Shown: positions 47,074 through 56,078 of the stretch, in pieces
Position numbering within the stretch: position 1 is the stretch's first letter
Layout: each line of letters starts with the position of its first letter
Origin: Campylobacter sp. W0018
Lineage (GTDB): Bacteria > Campylobacterota > Campylobacteria > Campylobacterales > Campylobacteraceae
Length of the DNA stretch: 64,000 nucleotides
Reading direction: 5' to 3'
NCBI GenBank assembly: GCA_020135845.1
Contig: JACHTQ010000007.1
Coordinates: forward strand, 1 to 64,000
Made by a program: the position numbers and the translations under genes
The notes under the pieces: generated by a model
The model's database searches: none
What the model was told of the DNA's origin: nothing
What the model saw: the letters and a program-made list of their open reading frames with translations, nothing else

Positions 47074-47454
47074 TCAAAGATGATCAATATACTCTTCAAT
47101 TTCTTTTTTAATTTTATATTTTTGCTCTTTTAAAGCTTTTTTCTTAGCTTTGTATTCAACTTTACTCATGCAGTCCTTCTTTTCATCTAAAGCATGAAGT
47201 TCTTTTTCTATTTTTTCCACTTCTTGCTCTTTTAGCTTTTTAGCCTCTAGCTTTTTATTATAAAAAAGAGGATCTTTACTGCAATCATTTTTAACTTCTT
47301 TTAAAGCAAGTTCTAAGCTTAATTTTCTTGCATTATCATTATGAATTTTTGCAAATTCTATTTCTTTATTGATACGTTCTATTTTTTTATCGCATTCATT
47401 TGCAAATGCCATAGTACATAATGCGGCCGTTAAAATCCATATTTTTTTCATCAA
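47074..47454 (-). CDS. Secreted DUF1090-like coiled-coil protein (Cj1406c-like)
   Basis: The 126-residue product has a signal peptide (KKIWILTAALCTMAFA) and a highly charged helical mature part. It begins ECDKKIERINKEIEFAKIHNDNARKLSLELAL (partly quoted; about 19-50), with conserved Cys at about 20, 58 and 94. The pattern of Cys and the short periplasmic helical form resemble DUF1090 (E. coli YqjC). Function unknown. It lies 35 bp downstream of the phosphomannomutase-like gene. Confidence 0.75.
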   Translation of the reverse strand: MMKKIWILTAALCTMAFANECDKKIERINKEIEFAKIHNDNARKLSLELALKEVKNDCSKDPLFYNKKLEAKKLKEQEVEKIEKELHALDEKKDCMSKVEYKAKKKALKEQKYKIKKEIEEYIDHL

Positions 47455-47489
47455 TCACTCCTTAAAATAAAATTTCAAATACTACTTGA

Positions 47490-48860
47490 TTAGCTCTTAA
47501 GTTTGGCTTTTATTTGATTAAATAAATTCATTACTTTATCTTGAAGTTCATTTGCTTGCTCTAGCGAATTTGCCTCAAAACGAGTGATAAGATATGCGCT
47601 TGTATTAGACGCTCTAAGCAAAGCCCAACCATAACCAAAATCAATTCTCGCTCCATCAATTTCACAAAGGCTTTTTACTCCCTCTAAAGCACCTTTTTCA
47701 ACTGCTTTTTGAAATTCACTAACGATTTGAAATTTTTCTTCTTCATTTACCGGAATTTTAATTTCTGGTGTGGTGTATAATTTAGGCAATTCTTTAATCA
47801 TACCCTCTAAATCAAAGCCTTTATAAACAAGTTCTAAGGCTCTTAAAAAGGCGTAAATTCCATCATCATATCCAAAATATCTATGCTTGAAAAATATATG
47901 TCCGCTTACTTCTGCAGCCAAATCAATATCTTTTTCTTTCATCATTTTTTTAATATTTGAATGTCCAGTTTTTCCCATAAAAATAGTTCCAAATTTAGCA
48001 ACCTCATCAAAAAGATTTTTGCTGCATTTTACCTCTCCTAAAATTCTAGGATTTGGGATATTTTTAGCAAACAAATAACAAAGCTCATCTCCGCAAAAAA
48101 TATGAGTTTTGCTTAAAGCCACCATTCTATCAGCATCGCCATCAAATGCAAAAGCAAGCCCATAATCTTCATTTTGGCTTAAGAAATTTTTCACAGCCTC
48201 TAAGTTTCGTTCTTCTGTTGGATCAGGATTGTGATTTGGAAATTGTCCATCAGGATTAGCAAACATAAGATGAGCTTTTAAATTTAAAGCTTTTATTAGC
48301 GGCTCTATCACAACTCCAGCTGCTCCATTACTACAATCAATAGCAAATTTATAATGAAAATCTTTTAAAAAACTAAATTGTTTAGTCATAAATTCCACAT
48401 AAAGACTTAAAATATCATATGGCTGTGCATCAAAATTATCTTCTATTTCATCATCTAAATGCTTATAAACTTCTTTAGAAAATTCTTTTAATTCAGTTCC
48501 AAAAAAACTTTCCTTGCCTATGGTGATTTTAAAGCCATTATATTCTTTTGGATTGTGTGAAGCTGTGATCATAATATTTGCATCAAATTTCAACCCCTCA
48601 TAAAGACTAAAATACCCAAGTGGAGTTGGAGCAAGCCCTATATTATAAACTTTAACACCAGCTTTATTTAATCCACTAACCAAATATCCAAAAAGTTCTT
48701 TAGCGCTATACCTTGCATCATAACCCACACTTACATTTTTACAAGATCTTTTAAGCATAGTCTGACCCAAACAATAACCTATCGCCTTAACGCTTTTTTC
48801 GTGAAGTTCCTTTCCATAAAGTCCGCGTATATCGTATTCCCTAAAAATCACATCAAGCAT
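47490..48860 (-). CDS. Phosphomannomutase/phosphoglucomutase (AlgC/ManB type)
   Basis: This enzyme moves phosphate between C1 and C6 of mannose or glucose, supplying sugar nucleotides for LOS and capsule. The 456-residue product has the four alpha-D-phosphohexomutase domains. The phosphoserine is in MITASHNPKEYNGFK (about 90-104), the metal loop is DGDADRM (about 230-236), the sugar-binding loop is EVSGHIFF (about 308-315) and the phosphate-binding part is RASNTSAYLITRFEA near the end. I place the start at ATG 48860 (MLDVIFREYDIRG) after AAGGA. It is divergent from fliL. Confidence 0.92.
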   Translation of the reverse strand: MLDVIFREYDIRGLYGKELHEKSVKAIGYCLGQTMLKRSCKNVSVGYDARYSAKELFGYLVSGLNKAGVKVYNIGLAPTPLGYFSLYEGLKFDANIMITASHNPKEYNGFKITIGKESFFGTELKEFSKEVYKHLDDEIEDNFDAQPYDILSLYVEFMTKQFSFLKDFHYKFAIDCSNGAAGVVIEPLIKALNLKAHLMFANPDGQFPNHNPDPTEERNLEAVKNFLSQNEDYGLAFAFDGDADRMVALSKTHIFCGDELCYLFAKNIPNPRILGEVKCSKNLFDEVAKFGTIFMGKTGHSNIKKMMKEKDIDLAAEVSGHIFFKHRYFGYDDGIYAFLRALELVYKGFDLEGMIKELPKLYTTPEIKIPVNEEEKFQIVSEFQKAVEKGALEGVKSLCEIDGARIDFGYGWALLRASNTSAYLITRFEANSLEQANELQDKVMNLFNQIKAKLKS

Positions 48861-48974
48861 ATGCAAATCCTTAAAATAATTAAAAAAATTTTTCAATATA
48901 ATAAATTTTAACTATTAAGATAAAGAAAATTTTGATACAATTTTACATTAATTTCACTAAATAAGGAAATTTTT

Positions 48975-49511
48975 ATGGATGAAGAATTAGAAAACGAAGA
49001 AGGTAAAAAGAAAAAAGGCGGAATGCTTGTTATTATCATAGTTGTTTTACTTTTTGTATTGCTTTTAAGTATTATGGGTGTTATAGCTTGGCTTATTTCA
49101 AGTAGCTCTAGTGATGAAACAAAGATCAAAGAGGCACCTAAAGAAGAAGTTAAAACAAATAAAACAAAAAATTCAATTCCGACTCAACGCGGTAGTGATT
49201 ATGCTAATATAGGCCCTATGTACCCTCTTGATCCTTTCACGCTAAATCTCTTAAGTGATAGTGGCTCAAGATACGTAAAATGCACGATAGAACTAGAACA
49301 AAATAGCGAACTTTTAAAACCTGAACTTGATAAAAAAGTGCCGGTTATTCGTGATATCATCATTAGAACTTTGACTTCAAAAACTTTTGAAGAAATCAGC
49401 ACTCAAAAAGGAAAAGAACGTTTAAAAGATGAATTAGTAGGCAAAATCAATGAAATTTTAACCGATGGTTTTATTAAAAACGTTTATTTTACAGATTTTG
49501 TTGTGTCTTAA
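48975..49511 (+). CDS. fliL: FliL, flagellar motor-associated membrane protein
   Basis: FliL is a single-pass inner-membrane protein beside the flagellar stator that stabilises and modulates torque. The 178-residue product has a short charged cytoplasmic N-terminus, one helix (about 20-42), a linker and the periplasmic FliL core with YPLDPFTLNLLSDSGSRYVKCTIELE (about 76-101, partly quoted), IRDIIIRTLTSKTFEEIS (about 124-141) and the C-terminal VYFTDFVVS. AAGGAA precedes ATG. It overlaps acpS by one base. Confidence 0.94.
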   Translation: MDEELENEEGKKKKGGMLVIIIVVLLFVLLLSIMGVIAWLISSSSSDETKIKEAPKEEVKTNKTKNSIPTQRGSDYANIGPMYPLDPFTLNLLSDSGSRYVKCTIELEQNSELLKPELDKKVPVIRDIIIRTLTSKTFEEISTQKGKERLKDELVGKINEILTDGFIKNVYFTDFVVS

Positions 49512-49858
49512 TGCGTGTAGGTTGTGATATCGTTGCTATTAACAGAATAGAAAAAATTTATCAAAGGCATGAAAAAAATTTTTTAGATAAATTTTTAAGC
49601 CCTAAAGAACAATTGTTAATCAAAAATCCTGCGAATTTAGCAGGATTTTGGGCAGCAAAAGAAGCCGCTAGTAAAGCTTTAGGTACTGGAATTTGCGATC
49701 TTTGTGGATTTTTAGATATAGAAATTGACAAGGATGAAAGGAATGCTCCTAAACTTCAATATTCTAAAAAAATCATGGATCATTTTTGTGTCAAACAGAC
49801 ATCTCTTAGTATTTCACACGATGGCGGTTTTGCAATTGCCATCGTTGTCCTAATTTAA
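49511..49858 (+). CDS. acpS: AcpS, holo-[acyl-carrier-protein] synthase
   Basis: AcpS transfers phosphopantetheine from CoA to acyl carrier protein. The 115-residue product has MRVGCDIVAINRI at the N-terminus, the metal/CoA-binding FWAAKEAASKALGTGI stretch (about 46-61) and LSISHDGGFAIAIVV at the C-terminus, all diagnostic. TAATG overlap couples it to fliL. Length is normal. Confidence 0.95.
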   Translation: MRVGCDIVAINRIEKIYQRHEKNFLDKFLSPKEQLLIKNPANLAGFWAAKEAASKALGTGICDLCGFLDIEIDKDERNAPKLQYSKKIMDHFCVKQTSLSISHDGGFAIAIVVLI

Positions 49859-50271
49859 TTTCCTATAGTTTGTTTATCTAAATTCTTTGAAAGTATAAAA
49901 TCAACAACTGGTTGCTCTCTTTTATTGGCTCTTTTGCAATGATCTTTTTGAAAAAAATCCGTAACTTTAATAACTAGTCTAGCCCATTTTTTACGGTTTC
50001 TTTCTCTCCACGCATGCGAAGACACACTCTCCCAAGCATAACCATTAAACAAACTTGCATTAACAAAATGATCAAGTGCTCTTACACCTTGTCTAGCCCG
50101 TGCAGTATTGAAAAAAATTCCCACAATTACAATGAAAATATAACCTAAAACCGCTAAAGGAACAATAGCACAAAGCAATAAAGTTCCTGCTAGCTTCTCT
50201 CTTAAACTCCCTTTAAATTTATGCTTAAAATGAAAAAAAATCGCTCGATTTTTACTTTTCACCCTTAACAT
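49855..50271 (-). CDS. Small membrane protein (Cj1410c-like)
   Basis: I do not recognise a family. The 138-residue product has one strong hydrophobic segment (about 30-55, LLLCAIVPLAVLGYIFIVIVGIFF) and a soluble, basic C-terminal half with an Arg-rich AWRERNRKKWARLV stretch. The start overlaps the end of the P450 gene by 20 bases. The ATG at 50271 is 3 codons before an in-frame GTG that has better spacing from the AAAGGA site, so the true start may be GTG 50262. Co-expression with the P450 and the hydrolase-like protein is likely. Confidence 0.68.
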   Translation of the reverse strand: MLRVKSKNRAIFFHFKHKFKGSLREKLAGTLLLCAIVPLAVLGYIFIVIVGIFFNTARARQGVRALDHFVNASLFNGYAWESVSSHAWRERNRKKWARLVIKVTDFFQKDHCKRANKREQPVVDFILSKNLDKQTIGN

Positions 50272-51634
50272 TCCTTTTACTGAATTTAATTCTCATCCCA
50301 TTTGCTGATCTAATGGTCAAGCGTCCTACTACATCCGGAGTAAAACCTTCTTCGAGTTCTAGTTTGTAAGTTTTTAAAATATTAGCTAAAATCAAAATAG
50401 CCTCTTGCATTGCAAAACCTTGCCCTATGCAAATTCTCTCTCCCATACCAAAAGGCAAATACGCATCTTTTTTATATTCTTCATCAAAACGTGAAGGATT
50501 AAAATCGTTAGGATTTTGCCAAAAACTTTCATGGCGATGTATAAGCCATGGCGCTATCACAACTCCTGAACCTTTTTTAATGGTTTTATCTCTTACGATG
50601 GTGTCTTTATTGGCCTCTCTTGCAAAAAATCCCACAGGAGGGTAAAGCCTTAATGATTCTTTAAAAATATTAGTCAAATATTTAAATTGTTTCAAATGCG
50701 AAATACCAATAGTATCATCTTTTAAAATTTCAATAATTTCTTCATAGGCTTTTTGCTGTTCCTTGGGATAAAGGCTGAGCAAATACAGTGTCCAAGTTAA
50801 AGAACTAGCTGTAGTTTCATGACCTGCTAAAAAAAGCATAGCTACTTGATCTAAAATTTCTTCAAATGAAAAACGCTGATTAGTTTCTGAATCAACTACC
50901 AAAAGTAAAGAACTTAAAATATCTTCAAATTTCCCTAACTCTCCTGAGCTAACAGCCTCATATCGAGGTTTTATAATATCACTTAAAACCTGTCTTATAG
51001 TATCTCCTGCTTTTGCTCGTTTGCGATCCCCTAAAATATAAGAAAGCCATTTTGGAAAATAAAACATGCGACGCATAGCCGTATGCACACTTTGCTCTTG
51101 AAAAATCACAAAAGCATCAAGAATTTTTTTACCTTTTTGTGCATCAAGTTTAGAAGACATAATAGTGCGAAAAATAACATCAGCTGTAACAAAAGTCATA
51201 GCCTCATCCACTTCAATCACGGAATTATCCGGATATTTACCAAAACGCTCCATCATATCCGCTGCAGCTTCACTCATGAGATTAAAAACTTTATTGATAC
51301 GTGTCATTTCAAAACTAGGTCTTAAAAGCTCACGTTGTTTTTTCCAAACCTCTCCGTTGGTTGTAAAAATACTTTCTCCCAAAAGCGGACTTAAAAGCTC
51401 ATGTAAAAAGGCACTTTTTGGAAATTCCTTAACTTCATCAACCATCATTCTTTTTACTTCTTTAGTATCATTGATCACATAAAGATCGAAATTGGGCATT
51501 TTAACATAGCCTGTTTGCATTTTATAACTACGCTCATAAAGCCCGTCAAGCCAAGATCTACGTTTGAGTAAAAAAGTCAAAAAAGTCGAAGCCTTATTTT
51601 TATAAGGTTTTGGGTAAAAAGGACACCTGCTCAT
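50252..51634 (-). CDS. Cytochrome P450 (Cj1411c-like)
   Basis: P450s insert one oxygen atom into a substrate using haem-thiolate chemistry. The 460-residue product has the I-helix oxygen-binding motif FLAGHETTASS, the K-helix ExxR in KESLRLYPPVG and the haem-binding loop FGMGERICIGQG with ligand Cys402. It has no membrane anchor. No ferredoxin-P450 reductase is adjacent. It is the only P450 known in C. jejuni and lies next to capsule genes. Its natural substrate is not evident; a fatty-acid or surface-glycan role is speculative. Confidence 0.93.
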   Translation of the reverse strand: MSRCPFYPKPYKNKASTFLTFLLKRRSWLDGLYERSYKMQTGYVKMPNFDLYVINDTKEVKRMMVDEVKEFPKSAFLHELLSPLLGESIFTTNGEVWKKQRELLRPSFEMTRINKVFNLMSEAAADMMERFGKYPDNSVIEVDEAMTFVTADVIFRTIMSSKLDAQKGKKILDAFVIFQEQSVHTAMRRMFYFPKWLSYILGDRKRAKAGDTIRQVLSDIIKPRYEAVSSGELGKFEDILSSLLLVVDSETNQRFSFEEILDQVAMLFLAGHETTASSLTWTLYLLSLYPKEQQKAYEEIIEILKDDTIGISHLKQFKYLTNIFKESLRLYPPVGFFAREANKDTIVRDKTIKKGSGVVIAPWLIHRHESFWQNPNDFNPSRFDEEYKKDAYLPFGMGERICIGQGFAMQEAILILANILKTYKLELEEGFTPDVVGRLTIRSANGMRIKFSKRNVKGEK

Positions 51635-52752
51635 ATTTTTATTTCCTTTTCTAAAAATTCAGATGATAAAATAAAATTAAAAAAATCGTAACTGCCCTTA
51701 ATGTTTGGACTATAAAGATATAAAAAATGCGCTTTGTTTTTATCTTTTTTGATTTTTTTGTATTCATTTTTTTCATACAAAGTATGAAATTTAGCGCTTA
51801 AAAAATGCGGAGTGAATTTCGCATTGACACCACTTGTACGAAAAAAATCAACTTGAGGAAAGCACGCCCCATCAATAACCGAAGTGTAATCATACCATTT
51901 TAAATCAAATTGAGAAACAAATTCTAATTTTTTTCTAAAATCATTGGACTTTTTTTGATAACTCACCAAAGGAATGCACTCGCCCAAAGTAATAATCTTT
52001 AGCTTATTTAATATCTTTTGTTCTAAATTTTGCTTTAAAATAAAATCCAAAACCTCAATACAAACTATCGTTCCAACACTATGAGCTATTAAAATTAATT
52101 CATAGTTTTCATTATTTTCATTCTGCTTTAAACTTTGCAAGATTGTATCGGAAAATATTTTGATTCTCTCTTCCATTAAGCCTTGTTTTTTACGGTGCCA
52201 ATTTGCGCAAAAAGCACAAATTCTAGCTATCCAAAATACCGCTAATTTTCTGCCAAATTTAAACAAAAAACGAAAAATTAAAAAAGAAAATAAAATTCCT
52301 AAAATAATTGAAAAAGAAAAATGTATATAATTTTTTGTAAGAAAAAAAGCTGAAAAGCCAGCAAATAAAGAAAAAAATAAAGAAAAAAGTACATAAAAAA
52401 ATGGATAATATCCAGTAATTAATTGATAAATTGATTCTTTGCCAAATTTGATAAAAAGACCTGTGATCGTATAAATTCTAAAAAAACTATAACAATCTTT
52501 TAAAGCATCTAAATAGCCTTCTGACCAATTTTTTTTTACTATATCATTCCAAGTTAAAAAATGATATTTAAGCTTTACATTTTGAGTATCGACTTGAAAA
52601 AAAGGAAAATTTTTATGACGATCAACTTTACTTATACTGGCTTGAATATCAAATTGATCGGAATATTTTTTTAAATTTTTTTTAAACAAATCATAATAAT
52701 ATCTATAACTTTTAGGATCATATCCTGCTATATAAAATACTTCTCTATCCAT
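51631..52752 (-). CDS. Membrane protein with alpha/beta-hydrolase-like motif (Cj1412c-like)
   Basis: The 373-residue product has two adjacent membrane helices (about 115-138 and 144-166). The C-terminal half (about 195-373) contains ELILIAHSVGTIVCIEVLDF, a nucleophile-elbow-like motif (A-H-S-V-G, Ser225) preceded by a strand as in alpha/beta hydrolases and lipases. Candidate Asp and His residues occur later (DGACFPQVDFF; TPHFLSAKFH). It overlaps the P450 by 4 bases, so both are probably made together. Hydrolase function is inferred from the motif only. Confidence 0.68.
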   Translation of the reverse strand: MDREVFYIAGYDPKSYRYYYDLFKKNLKKYSDQFDIQASISKVDRHKNFPFFQVDTQNVKLKYHFLTWNDIVKKNWSEGYLDALKDCYSFFRIYTITGLFIKFGKESIYQLITGYYPFFYVLFSLFFSLFAGFSAFFLTKNYIHFSFSIILGILFSFLIFRFLFKFGRKLAVFWIARICAFCANWHRKKQGLMEERIKIFSDTILQSLKQNENNENYELILIAHSVGTIVCIEVLDFILKQNLEQKILNKLKIITLGECIPLVSYQKKSNDFRKKLEFVSQFDLKWYDYTSVIDGACFPQVDFFRTSGVNAKFTPHFLSAKFHTLYEKNEYKKIKKDKNKAHFLYLYSPNIKGSYDFFNFILSSEFLEKEIKI

Positions 52753-52809
52753 AAAAAATCAATTTCTTAAACTATTTTTTCAAAATTATAACAATTTTTT
52801 TAAAATTTG

Positions 52810-54012
52810 TTAATTAAAATTTTTACTTTTATGTTTTAAAAATGAATTTTTATAAAAATTAGCATTAAACTGATTGCTTCTTAAAAGATAATTTTTAAAA
52901 TGGCAAACTAAAACTGGATTTGGTCTATAAGCGTGAGCTTCTCTCCAAAAAAAATGAAGTTTTTTTGGATAGGTTAAATCCTCAAAATCATAAAAAGCCT
53001 TGCCGCAAACCTTGGTAGGACAACCTTCTAAAATGGCACTTAAGCCAACAGTAGAATTTATAGTAATACACCCTAAAGCATTTTTTAAGAGCCTTGGCAA
53101 GTGAGAATCATGGACATACAAAATTCGTCCTTCAACATGATATTTCTCACTAAGTTCTTGAATCAATTTAGAATAATTTTTATACCCTCTATCCATAGGA
53201 TGATGTTTAAAAACTAGATAGGATTTAGCCCTAGCATGATTGGCGAAAGAAAGTATGGTTTCTTCTATAAATTCTTCTATACTTTTTTTATAGTGATATT
53301 TAACTTGTGTATCATTATAAACTTGCAAAATGGCTAAAAAATATTTCTTTTTAAGATCATAAATCTTATTGTTTAGTTTTTTTTCTGTAAATTTATAAAA
53401 ATATTTTCTATATAAAGATCTAAACCAAAATAAAAACTCAAAAGGATATAAGGTACGATGATGAAGGGTATTGTTAAAAAATGGAGCTAAAAGAAAAGAA
53501 AATAACCAATATAAAAAAGCATAAAAGGCCATATATTTAAATCCACCAGGAATTTCTTTTATAGATTTTTTTTTGCATACTTTTTGATTGAGATAAAAAT
53601 TTTTATTGCGAGGCAATAAAGAATTTGCATTAACGCCATTTTTTTCAAAAGTAATGCAATAAGGCCTTAAATATCCTTCTTCAAAAATCCAAACATCGAT
53701 GTTTAATTTTTTAGCAACCTCTATAGCCTTTTTATGGATTAACCGGCAATCATTATACATCAAAATAGCTTGAGTCTTGTGTTGCTTAAAAAGTTTTTCA
53801 TAAAATTGTGTTAAATTTTCTTCCTTATCCTTGTAAATTTTTGCTTTAGGATAAAATAAAAAATCCCCACCATTAAAATTAATCTTTAAAATTTGAGCAT
53901 TGTATTTTTTTAGTTTTTTTCCCAAACGATAAAAAAAATTACCCACTGGTCCTTGCAAAAGAATGACATTTTTTCCGCTAAATTCTTTTTTTACTTTTTT
54001 ATCAAATTCCAT
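52810..54012 (-). CDS. kpsS: KpsS, capsule beta-Kdo transferase
   Basis: KpsS adds the first Kdo to phosphatidylglycerol to start the lipid-linked poly-Kdo anchor of group 2/3-like capsules. The 400-residue product shows the capsule-biosynthesis family pattern: VILLQGPVGNFFYRLGKKL at the N-terminus (about 16-34), WIFEEGYLRPYCITFE (about 117-132), the VFKHHPMDRGYKNY stretch (about 272-285) and INSTVGLSAILEGCPTKVCG (about 318-337). Its start lies within kpsC, a 22-base overlap. It is the last capsule-anchor gene here; 57 bp separate it from the Cj1412c-like gene. Confidence 0.92.
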   Translation of the reverse strand: MEFDKKVKKEFSGKNVILLQGPVGNFFYRLGKKLKKYNAQILKINFNGGDFLFYPKAKIYKDKEENLTQFYEKLFKQHKTQAILMYNDCRLIHKKAIEVAKKLNIDVWIFEEGYLRPYCITFEKNGVNANSLLPRNKNFYLNQKVCKKKSIKEIPGGFKYMAFYAFLYWLFSFLLAPFFNNTLHHRTLYPFEFLFWFRSLYRKYFYKFTEKKLNNKIYDLKKKYFLAILQVYNDTQVKYHYKKSIEEFIEETILSFANHARAKSYLVFKHHPMDRGYKNYSKLIQELSEKYHVEGRILYVHDSHLPRLLKNALGCITINSTVGLSAILEGCPTKVCGKAFYDFEDLTYPKKLHFFWREAHAYRPNPVLVCHFKNYLLRSNQFNANFYKNSFLKHKSKNFN

Positions 54013-56078
54013 TTTAATGCTACAAATTCATAAATTCTTCTTATTTTTCTTAATATAAAAATTCTAAAATCAATGATTATTTTTTGACAAGGTTTAGAAA
54101 AATAATCATTTTGCATTTTTAACATTGTATCTAAACAAAGTTCAATTTCACATAAGTTTTTTGTTTTTGGATGAATATATCTTGGATATTGCACCAAAAC
54201 ACCAGCAATAAGCTCTTCTAAAGTCAATTTTCTCGTTCTTCTTAAACATTTTTGTTTATCTTGTGTTAAACCCCAACCCGCATAAAAAGGCATACCATAA
54301 GTAAAAACTTTTTTAGAGCGTAAAAGCGCATCAAATCCTGAAGTAGAAGTGATCGTATGCACTTCATGACAAATTTTTATCGCGCTATCGATGCTGCAAT
54401 TTTTTATAATCTCATTGCAATATTTTAAAATGGTTTTTTCATCCTTTAAACCTTTGCGATTTCCACTTAAAACATCAGGATGAGGCTTAAAAACAATATA
54501 AGCATCTTGATTTTTCAATCTTACTTCTTTAATCAAATCCAAAGTCGATAACCCAAAACCACCTAAAATCATTGAAGCATCATCCTCAACTTGCGCAGGA
54601 ATGAGGATAATTTTTTGTCCTTTTTTGGCATTAATCTTAATATCTTGATGTTTGATGCCATTGTATTTTGAAAATTTATTCTCTTTTAAAATGTGGATAA
54701 TATTTTTTGCCCTTAATAAAATTTGCTCATCAAAAACCTCATTTTGCAAGATATTTTCTAAGCGACTCTCTTGATTTGGATCAATATAAAGTCCTTTATC
54801 ATCAACAATTAAAGAATAAGGACGAGTAAGATCAGAACCCAAAGAAATCGAACGGATGAAACCATCTTCTACTAAAGAAATTTTTGGAATAAAGCTGGTT
54901 AAATTTTCATCTTGTGCTTTTTTTACAAGAGTATTTCTTAACTCATTAAAATTGACTCTCTTACCCCAAATGAAAAATTTATCACTTTTTTTTAGCTTAT
55001 ATTTATTTAAAGCTTTCAAGGAATTTAAAAAAATTATTTCATTATCCTTGGCCTTAAAAAAAGGTTTCATAAAATATCTTTTCCAAAGAGTAAATCCTAA
55101 CATAAACAATCTATTGGAATTTTCTTGTTCTATGCTTTTATATTTTGCTAAGGTTTTAATGGTATCAAAAATATCACTTTTTTGATTCAAATAAGGATTA
55201 AAATACTGACTATAAAGCATATAGGCAATATAAAACACTTCTTCAAGACTTCTTTTTTTAATCCTTCTTAAACATTTTTGCTTATCTTGTGTCAAACCCC
55301 AACCCGCATAAAAAGGCATACCATAACAAACACACTCGCAACCCATAATCAAAGCCTCAAAACCCATTCCAGAGGTTTTAGTATAAACTTTATTAAAATG
55401 TTTTAATAAAGCCATAGGATTAAAATTCTCACTTATAATCTTACATTCTTTAGGCAAGAAATGTATATTAAAATCACTTTGTTTTTTTCCGTTTAATACA
55501 TCAGGATGGATTTTGATATAAATTTGAGAGTTCGAGTTTTCTTTTATAGCATCTTTTATCATTTCATTGGTATTAAAATTTTGCGCTAAGCCGTATTTTA
55601 AAGATGCATCATTTGCGGTTTGAGTGATAATTAAAACGCGATTTTCATCTTTTGAAAAATAATCATTTGGGATATCTAAATTGTTATTGTATTTGCCAAT
55701 TTTATATTTTTTTATAAGTTCTATAGCTTTTTTAGTCTTGTCTAATTCTTCTTGATTTAACTCATAAGTGTTTAAAAGATTTTCTAATTTTGAAGGCTTA
55801 GTAGCATCATAATATATCCCTGTATCATCGCAAACTAAACTAAAACTAGGCGTATTTTCAATGCCCAAATTTAAAGATCTTATAAAACCATCTTCTAAAA
55901 GCATAAATTTCATATTATATTTTTGAGCTAATTCTTGTGCTTTTAAACCGGATTTTTTTTGCCCCCAACCTACAAAAATATCTTGTTTTTCACATTTTGA
56001 AAAAATATTAAACCATGAAACAGAATAAAAATTTTGAACATTAATAATTAATTTTTTTGAAGTGCTATAAAATTTCAT
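53991..56078 (-). CDS. kpsC: KpsC, dual-domain beta-Kdo transferase
   Basis: KpsC extends the poly-Kdo linker with alternating linkages using two glycosyltransferase modules. The 695 residues contain two homologous halves. LLEDGFIRSLNLG (about 61-72) and SLVEDGFIRSISLG match, as do YGMPFYAGWGLTQDKQKCLRR at about 252-272 and again at about 594-614. Each half has a Kdo-transferase HPDVL motif (IYIKIHPDVLNG, VFKPHPDVLSG). The gene carries a 60-bp near-identical direct repeat. The ATG overlaps the alcohol dehydrogenase stop by 4 bases. Confidence 0.94.
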   Translation of the reverse strand: MKFYSTSKKLIINVQNFYSVSWFNIFSKCEKQDIFVGWGQKKSGLKAQELAQKYNMKFMLLEDGFIRSLNLGIENTPSFSLVCDDTGIYYDATKPSKLENLLNTYELNQEELDKTKKAIELIKKYKIGKYNNNLDIPNDYFSKDENRVLIITQTANDASLKYGLAQNFNTNEMIKDAIKENSNSQIYIKIHPDVLNGKKQSDFNIHFLPKECKIISENFNPMALLKHFNKVYTKTSGMGFEALIMGCECVCYGMPFYAGWGLTQDKQKCLRRIKKRSLEEVFYIAYMLYSQYFNPYLNQKSDIFDTIKTLAKYKSIEQENSNRLFMLGFTLWKRYFMKPFFKAKDNEIIFLNSLKALNKYKLKKSDKFFIWGKRVNFNELRNTLVKKAQDENLTSFIPKISLVEDGFIRSISLGSDLTRPYSLIVDDKGLYIDPNQESRLENILQNEVFDEQILLRAKNIIHILKENKFSKYNGIKHQDIKINAKKGQKIILIPAQVEDDASMILGGFGLSTLDLIKEVRLKNQDAYIVFKPHPDVLSGNRKGLKDEKTILKYCNEIIKNCSIDSAIKICHEVHTITSTSGFDALLRSKKVFTYGMPFYAGWGLTQDKQKCLRRTRKLTLEELIAGVLVQYPRYIHPKTKNLCEIELCLDTMLKMQNDYFSKPCQKIIIDFRIFILRKIRRIYEFVALKWNLIKK
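54241..54300 (+). repeat. Direct repeat copy A within kpsC
   Basis: Sixty bases match copy B at 55267-55326 with two differences, and the copies are 1026 bp apart (a multiple of 3). They encode the shared YGMPFYAGWGLTQDKQKCLRR region of the two transferase modules. Confidence 0.9.
55267..55326 (+). repeat. Direct repeat copy B within kpsC
   Basis: This is the partner of the copy at 54241-54300. Recombination between them would remove exactly 342 codons in frame and leave a single-module protein. Confidence 0.9.
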
